This document shows, one piece after another, positions 59,862 to 64,000 of a DNA stretch of 64,000 bases. This DNA is from Gillisia hiemivivida (GTDB taxonomy: Bacteria > Bacteroidota > Bacteroidia > Flavobacteriales > Flavobacteriaceae). Below the pieces are notes generated by a model. That model was given only the letters and a program-made list of their open reading frames with translations. It was not told the DNA's origin and ran no database searches. The position numbers were made by a program, and so were the translations under genes. Where the stretch lies: the NCBI RefSeq assembly GCF_007997295.1, contig NZ_VORY01000016.1, positions 1-64,000 of the forward strand, given 5' to 3'. Every line of letters begins with the position of its first letter. Within the stretch, counting starts at the first letter, position 1.

Positions 59862-59892
59862 TTGGATAGCATCACTTACTATCATATTTTTG
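59862..59892 (+). promoter_or_regulatory. Bacteroidota-type promoter of dps (TTG-N20-TATTTTTG)
   Basis: TTG at 59862-59864, 20 bp, then TATTTTTG at 59885-59892 fits the TTTG-N19-TAnnTTTG consensus well. It lies about 33 bp before the dps ATG. This is the best two-box promoter I found in the window. Confidence 0.65.
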
Positions 59893-59924
59893 TATGATAA
59901 ATTAACAATCAATAAATAAAAACT

Positions 59925-60416
59925 ATGAACTATTTAGGATTAGACGATAAAAAAACTGCCAAAACTGTTGAGGAACTTAATATACTATTGGCAGATTACC
60001 ATTTGTATTATCAAAAACTTAGAAATTTTCACTGGAATGTAATCGGGAAAAATTTCTTCGATCTTCATGAAAAATTTGAAGAACTTTATGAAGATGCTAA
60101 ATTAAAAGTAGATGAAATTGCTGAAAGAATTCTAACCCTTCGCTATCAGCCGGTTAGTAATTTAAGTGATTACCTAAAATCTTCTGATGTAAAAGAATCA
60201 AAATCTGATCTTTCTGATTCTCAAATGATAAAAACATTGCTGGAAGATCATGGTACTATTCTAAAGCAATTAAGAAAAGTTGCTGATTTAGCAGATAAAG
60301 GTGGTGATGAAGGGACTATAGATCAGATTGGAGGATATATTGGAGAGCTGGAAAAAACTAGCTGGATGCTAGATGCATGGAAAATGAAAACCAACGACAC
60401 TCATAAAACACTATAA
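59925..60416 (+). CDS. dps: Dps-family ferritin-like DNA-protection protein
   Basis: The 163-residue four-helix protein has RNFHWNVIGKNFFDLHEKFE and LKVDEIAERILTLRYQP. The ferroxidase ligands can be read at H36, H48, D63 and E67, in the spacing known for Dps dodecamers. It stores iron as ferric oxide and consumes hydrogen peroxide, and some members bind DNA. The N-terminus lacks a strongly basic tail. A good promoter lies just upstream, and the MscS-type channel gene follows 15 bp later, so the two may be co-transcribed. Confidence 0.93.
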   Translation: MNYLGLDDKKTAKTVEELNILLADYHLYYQKLRNFHWNVIGKNFFDLHEKFEELYEDAKLKVDEIAERILTLRYQPVSNLSDYLKSSDVKESKSDLSDSQMIKTLLEDHGTILKQLRKVADLADKGGDEGTIDQIGGYIGELEKTSWMLDAWKMKTNDTHKTL

Positions 60417-60431
60417 TTTATAAATCAATAG

Positions 60432-61322
60432 ATGTCCAAAGATTTCAGTTTAAATGAGTCTATTAGAGGTATTTGGGATAAAATGGCCTCATGGCTAGAT
60501 TCATTAATTCTCAACCTCCCAAATTTTATATTAGCTACGATAATTTTCGTGATATTTATATTTATCGCAAAGTATGCCGCAAAGCTATTAGATAAAATAC
60601 TCAAGAGAAAAGGATCTCAAGATTCTATAAGGCACATTTCAACGAAAGTTGCAAAGGTCTTTATAATACTTCTAGGGTTCTTTGTCGCCTTAGGACTTTT
60701 AAATTTAGATACAATTTTAACTTCTGTACTTGCCGGTGCTGGGGTGATTGGTCTTGCCATTGGACTTGCTCTTCAAGGTACACTTAGCAATACCTTTAGT
60801 GGAGTTATCTTAAGTTTTTTACCAGAATTGCAAATTGGCGACTGGGTGGAAACTAACGGATTCGCAGGAGAAGTTATAGAAATTAATTTAAGGAATATCG
60901 TTGTTAAGGAATCGGACAATAACTATGTGATGATCCCCAATTCTAAGATAATAGAAGAGCCGTTCAAGAATTTCACTAGAACTGCAAGATCTCGAGTTAT
61001 GGTTAATTGTGGTGTGAGTTATAGTAGCGATCTTGAATTCGTTCAGAAACTAACTACTGAAACTATGCAAGCTCTTTTCGCGCAAAGGGGAAATGAAGAG
61101 GTAGAGTTCATGTATGGAGAATTTGGAGATAGCTCTATTAATTTTGTGGTTCGTTTCTGGACAGATGTTACTAGGAATCGTGATGTATTGACGGCAAAGA
61201 ATAAAGCTATCATAGCAATTAAGAAAGCTTATGATCAAAACGGAATCAACATTCCATTCCCTATCAGAACTATAGATTTCACTAATAAGTTATCTATTAA
61301 TGAGCCTAAAAAAGAGGAGTAA
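60432..61322 (+). CDS. MscS-family small-conductance mechanosensitive channel
   Basis: The 296-residue protein has three membrane segments (about 28-50, 72-92 and the pore helix). The pore-lining region is LAGAGVIGLAIGLALQGTLS, rich in Gly and Ala, followed by NTFSGVILSFLPELQIGDWV. The beta domain has VVKESDNNYVMIPNSKIIEE, and a C-terminal alpha/beta cage domain follows. These are the standard parts of MscS, which releases solutes on hypo-osmotic shock. It follows dps by 15 bp and ends 21 bp before a strong terminator. Confidence 0.94.
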   Translation: MSKDFSLNESIRGIWDKMASWLDSLILNLPNFILATIIFVIFIFIAKYAAKLLDKILKRKGSQDSIRHISTKVAKVFIILLGFFVALGLLNLDTILTSVLAGAGVIGLAIGLALQGTLSNTFSGVILSFLPELQIGDWVETNGFAGEVIEINLRNIVVKESDNNYVMIPNSKIIEEPFKNFTRTARSRVMVNCGVSYSSDLEFVQKLTTETMQALFAQRGNEEVEFMYGEFGDSSINFVVRFWTDVTRNRDVLTAKNKAIIAIKKAYDQNGINIPFPIRTIDFTNKLSINEPKKEE

Positions 61323-61343
61323 ATCTAAGATATTTTTCAATTA

Positions 61344-61379
61344 AAAAAAGCCCTTGCGAAATTCGCAAGGGCTTTTTTT
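61344..61379. terminator. Rho-independent terminator, usable from both strands
   Basis: A perfect GC-containing stem (agcccttgcgaa / ttcgcaagggct) is flanked by A- and T-runs. It lies just after the MscS gene stop and before the convergent outer membrane protein gene. It can end transcripts from either side. Confidence 0.95.
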
Positions 61380-61603
61380 AATTCTATATGCATATCCACT
61401 TTGCGTCCTAATGGATATTCTAAACTTAAAAACGCAAAATTTTTGTTTCCCCCGACCTTAAAGGGAGCAAAATTTTAGAATTATTCAAAATTTTGAGAAT
61501 ATGACCAGCCTTTAGGGCTGGGGCAAAGACATATTCGGCTATGGCATATTAAAATTAACTTTTTGTACTGTTTGCGGATATACGTAAATTCAACTAATAG
61601 CGC

Positions 61604-64000
61604 TTAAAACTTAAATCCGAATCCGAAAGTAAACCTCATATCTTCTTCACTACCAAAGAGACTGAACTTAGCACTCAATGCTTCAGCGCTATTAATCCAA
61701 AGTCCTCCTCCATAGCTGTCATGCCATTTTTTGCTATCGCCTGCTTCTGTCCAAACCCTTCCAAAATCGAATCCTCCATATATTCCAATTTGGAATGGTA
61801 AGAAAGAGGTCTTAAATTGATTAAAGCTATAACGCAAGTCTGCTCCAGTCGCAAAGGCTGTTTTACCAGAAAAACGTTGTTGTCTAAAACCTCTTAATCC
61901 TGAATCATCACCTAATGAAGCGGCTTGATAAAACTCGTAGTTTTCTCCAATATTAAAATGTGCTTGTACCTGAGATTTTAAAACTAGTTTTCTGTTCTTT
62001 GAAAGGGAATTATAAAAGCCCAGATGAGGTTTTATATATCCAAAATGTCTCTCAAGATGTTCAAGATTTAATTTTCCTCCTCCATTCAATTCAAATTTCA
62101 TTCCTCGTGTAGGATTCAAATTATTATCATAACTCTCATATCTATAGGTTGCATCTAAACCACCAAAGAATTTTCTTTCAAAAAAGCCTGGATCATTAGG
62201 CATAAATTCTTCAGAAATAAATCTACCCTCAGTATCATCAACTTTGATTCCTTCAAAATTCGCCATATATCCAAAATAACTTCCGAAGGGTGATTTTCTA
62301 GCGAAGCCAAATTTGATTCCGGCTCTTCCTATTTTTGTCCTATTATAGTCGTAATCCAGATCATCATCAAAATTTGAAGTTTCATTTCCGAAGCCAAAGA
62401 AATTATTTGAGGCATTAGGACTAGAAAAATTAGCACCAATCAATAAATTAAAATTCCCTAAAATTTGAGCAAATTCACCTTCATAACTTGCATCAAAACC
62501 ATTAGTGGCAAAATAATAACCAAGACTATAAGTATTTCTTGTGGTGAATGGATTTCTCTTAAAACCATTCACAGTAGAAACAACCTTCAAGCCAATTTTA
62601 ATTCCTTCGTCTGGGTTGTAGCCAAAGCCTGGTAATAAAGATCCAGATTTAAACGTCTTCTTATCTTTATCAAATGTATTCTGATTGTAGTTATCTCTAA
62701 ACCGGATTTTTGCTTTCCCTTTGGACTCTACAGTACTAGGTTTACTTAAATAATCGTAGATCTTAACCTTTCTACCGCTATTCTCTTCAACATTATAAAT
62801 ATCGTTGTTCTGCCCTCCAATAACTCGTACAAAGATCAAATTTTCATCTACTTCTCCTGTTATATTTATTACATCATCATCATCTAAGGCATATAACCAA
62901 ATTTCATCTGTATCTGCTTTATTATAAGTCTTATCACTTACCAGATCTGCTTTTTTACCATCTTTGATCCTAGAGATAGTTATTCGAGTTTTACCTTGGT
63001 CTAAACGCTCAATATCTACAAAATCATCTTTATCTGTTCCCGTAACTATGGCCAATTTCGCCATATAATCGTAATATCTTTTAGCGATATCTACAATATT
63101 CCCTCTTCTTCCCTTCAGGCTTTTTACAATAAATTCAGTCGTTTCGTTTCTTGTTATCTCTGGTAGTTCTAAAAACGCCTCATCAATTATTTTGTCGGTC
63201 AAATTCTTCTGAATAAATTCAGCTTGTTCTATCCACTCCTCTCTTCCTACATTCTGAATTAGTGTTCTGTCCATTCCCGTAGTTGCGGTATTGAACCATT
63301 TTACATCTTTAATATCATCACCGTACACAGCGAATTGATTTGCAAATCCAGATAGACCTCTTAAGGTTCCAAAAAATGCACCATCAAAATTCGAAAAAGC
63401 TTGATCGCGATCTCTAGGAATAGGTAAAAATCGTTTATCCCCCTCAGCGGTTTCTACTTCTGCCCATTTCCATTGATCTTGATGTCTATCCCAATCGCCA
63501 ATGAGCATATCAAAAACTCTAGCCTTGATGTATGCTTTTTCGTCCAGGAAATATTTCTCGTCTTTCCTCAACTTCTCTAACATATCTGAAGTACTTAGAA
63601 TATCTTCCGTTTCCTCTCCAAAAGACTTCATATTAGTCCAATCATCTTCTGGCCTTTCCACGATCATATACAATTCATCTCCAAAATCTGAATTATATTC
63701 TTCTAAGGCTTTTTGCTTAGGCACATAGAATAATTTAGGATTTGTATGGAACAATCCAATGGCATCTGATAGTTTTGGAACTGCCAAAAACGCGTATGGA
63801 TGTGCTGCTGTATAAAAATCCTGAATCACATTTTCTGCAATTGTATTCTCTAACTGGTCTTGTACTGGAGTGTCCTTAAATGCTACAGCTTGTAAGAATT
63901 GTACAGCACTCTTTTTAAGACGGCGCATATTATAATCTCTACCTAAACTATCTTCTAATCTAACTGATATTGTTTGGTGCCCACCTCCTTTAATTACAGG
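61604..64000 (-). CDS. Outer membrane protein with C-terminal BamA/TamA-like barrel, 5' end beyond window
   Basis: The frame is open to the right edge. Before the internal Met at 63928 there are 24 more codons (KGGGHQTISVRLEDSLGRDY), so the start lies outside. The visible 799 residues contain a conserved RARVFD-like segment (YIKARVFDMLIGDWDRHQDQ) and a metal-site-like PIPRDRDQAFSNFDG. They end with a 16-strand-type barrel having DDSGLRGFRQQRFSGKTAFA and a terminal aromatic residue (FTFGFGFKF). In Bacteroidota such proteins often carry an N-terminal metallophosphoesterase; that part is not in view. It is convergent with the MscS gene. Confidence 0.82.
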   Translation of the reverse strand, partial: PVIKGGGHQTISVRLEDSLGRDYNMRRLKKSAVQFLQAVAFKDTPVQDQLENTIAENVIQDFYTAAHPYAFLAVPKLSDAIGLFHTNPKLFYVPKQKALEEYNSDFGDELYMIVERPEDDWTNMKSFGEETEDILSTSDMLEKLRKDEKYFLDEKAYIKARVFDMLIGDWDRHQDQWKWAEVETAEGDKRFLPIPRDRDQAFSNFDGAFFGTLRGLSGFANQFAVYGDDIKDVKWFNTATTGMDRTLIQNVGREEWIEQAEFIQKNLTDKIIDEAFLELPEITRNETTEFIVKSLKGRRGNIVDIAKRYYDYMAKLAIVTGTDKDDFVDIERLDQGKTRITISRIKDGKKADLVSDKTYNKADTDEIWLYALDDDDVINITGEVDENLIFVRVIGGQNNDIYNVEENSGRKVKIYDYLSKPSTVESKGKAKIRFRDNYNQNTFDKDKKTFKSGSLLPGFGYNPDEGIKIGLKVVSTVNGFKRNPFTTRNTYSLGYYFATNGFDASYEGEFAQILGNFNLLIGANFSSPNASNNFFGFGNETSNFDDDLDYDYNRTKIGRAGIKFGFARKSPFGSYFGYMANFEGIKVDDTEGRFISEEFMPNDPGFFERKFFGGLDATYRYESYDNNLNPTRGMKFELNGGGKLNLEHLERHFGYIKPHLGFYNSLSKNRKLVLKSQVQAHFNIGENYEFYQAASLGDDSGLRGFRQQRFSGKTAFATGADLRYSFNQFKTSFLPFQIGIYGGFDFGRVWTEAGDSKKWHDSYGGGLWINSAEALSAKFSLFGSEEDMRFTFGFGFKF

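Noticed and set aside
1-64000. tRNA or rRNA genes
   Set aside because: I noticed no tRNA-like cloverleaf with a recognisable T-arm and no rRNA sequence; the four-helix-bundle gene belongs to a family named after 23S rRNA but is not near any rRNA here. A dedicated tRNA scan was not possible.

Overview
The window reads as part of the chromosome of a marine-type Flavobacteriaceae bacterium (Bacteroidota). The grounds are AT-rich DNA, Bacteroidota-type promoter boxes (TAnnTTTG), Wza/PhoX-type lipoproteins with short LxxC-like signals, an animal-like Ugd, a metallophosphoesterase-BamA-type outer membrane protein at the right edge, and intergenic repeats of a kind often seen in this family. The genus cannot be fixed from the sequence alone.

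About 57 kb (1.2-58.2 kb) is one large surface-glycan locus, almost wholly on the minus strand, so transcription runs from right to left. From right to left it holds: (a) nucleotide-sugar genes at 49.7-58.2 kb (UDP-glucuronate 4-epimerase-like, rfbB, rfbA, a WbpP/TviC-like epimerase, a WbpO/TviB-like dehydrogenase, ugd), interleaved with two small hitch-hiker genes (GxxExxY and four-helix-bundle families); (b) a BKACE enzyme, NeuD-like acyltransferase, GT2, WecE-like aminotransferase and GT-C protein (44.7-49.6 kb), pointing to an N-acylated dTDP-Fuc4N-type sugar; (c) an ABC flippase, FkbM methyltransferase, polysaccharide deacetylase, GNAT enzyme and SAM methyltransferase (38.8-44.6 kb); (d) a decayed ABC-transporter remnant and an intact Wzx (37.0-38.7 kb); (e) a GDP-sugar legionaminic acid pathway, legB-legC-legH-maoC-legI-legG-ptmE-legF, followed by a PhyH dioxygenase, a GT-B-like enzyme, a ParB-like protein and a GT4 (25.5-37.0 kb); (f) a plus-strand MBOAT/SGNH O-acetylation pair (22.7-25.1 kb); (g) a PhoX-like lipoprotein and a di-haem peroxidase that look unrelated to glycans (19.2-22.6 kb); (h) glycosyltransferases, two paralogous polymerase-like membrane proteins and another deacetylase/GNAT set (9.0-19.1 kb); (i) the bacillosamine-type initiation module and Wza/Wzc export machinery (1.2-8.9 kb).

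The likely logic is this. Undecaprenyl-phosphate is primed with a UDP-di-N-acetylbacillosamine-like sugar by the small PglC-type transferase. The GT4/GT2/GT-B/GT-C enzymes build a repeat containing uronic acids, an acylated aminosugar and a legionaminic-type nonulosonic acid. The unit is flipped by Wzx and/or the ABC exporter, polymerised by one or both Wzy-like paralogues, trimmed or decorated (deacetylases, GNATs, O-acetylation, methylation), and exported through Wza/Wzc.

The left edge is a truncated IS4-type transposase followed by about 0.8 kb of repeat-rich non-coding DNA. The right edge (58.2-64 kb) is ordinary chromosome: DUF393 protein, small membrane protein, Dps, MscS channel, a clear terminator and a truncated outer membrane protein.

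The most unusual signal is non-coding. Several intergenic gaps of the glycan locus contain register-perfect arrays of a degenerate 8-bp unit (NNCNTYAC, or GTRANGNN on the other strand). The best has 21 consecutive units at 51912-52079. These arrays repeatedly supply the stop codon of the adjacent gene and are often arranged as facing inverted arrays. Some are joined to 7-bp tandem repeats and a C/G-rich hairpin as a composite element.
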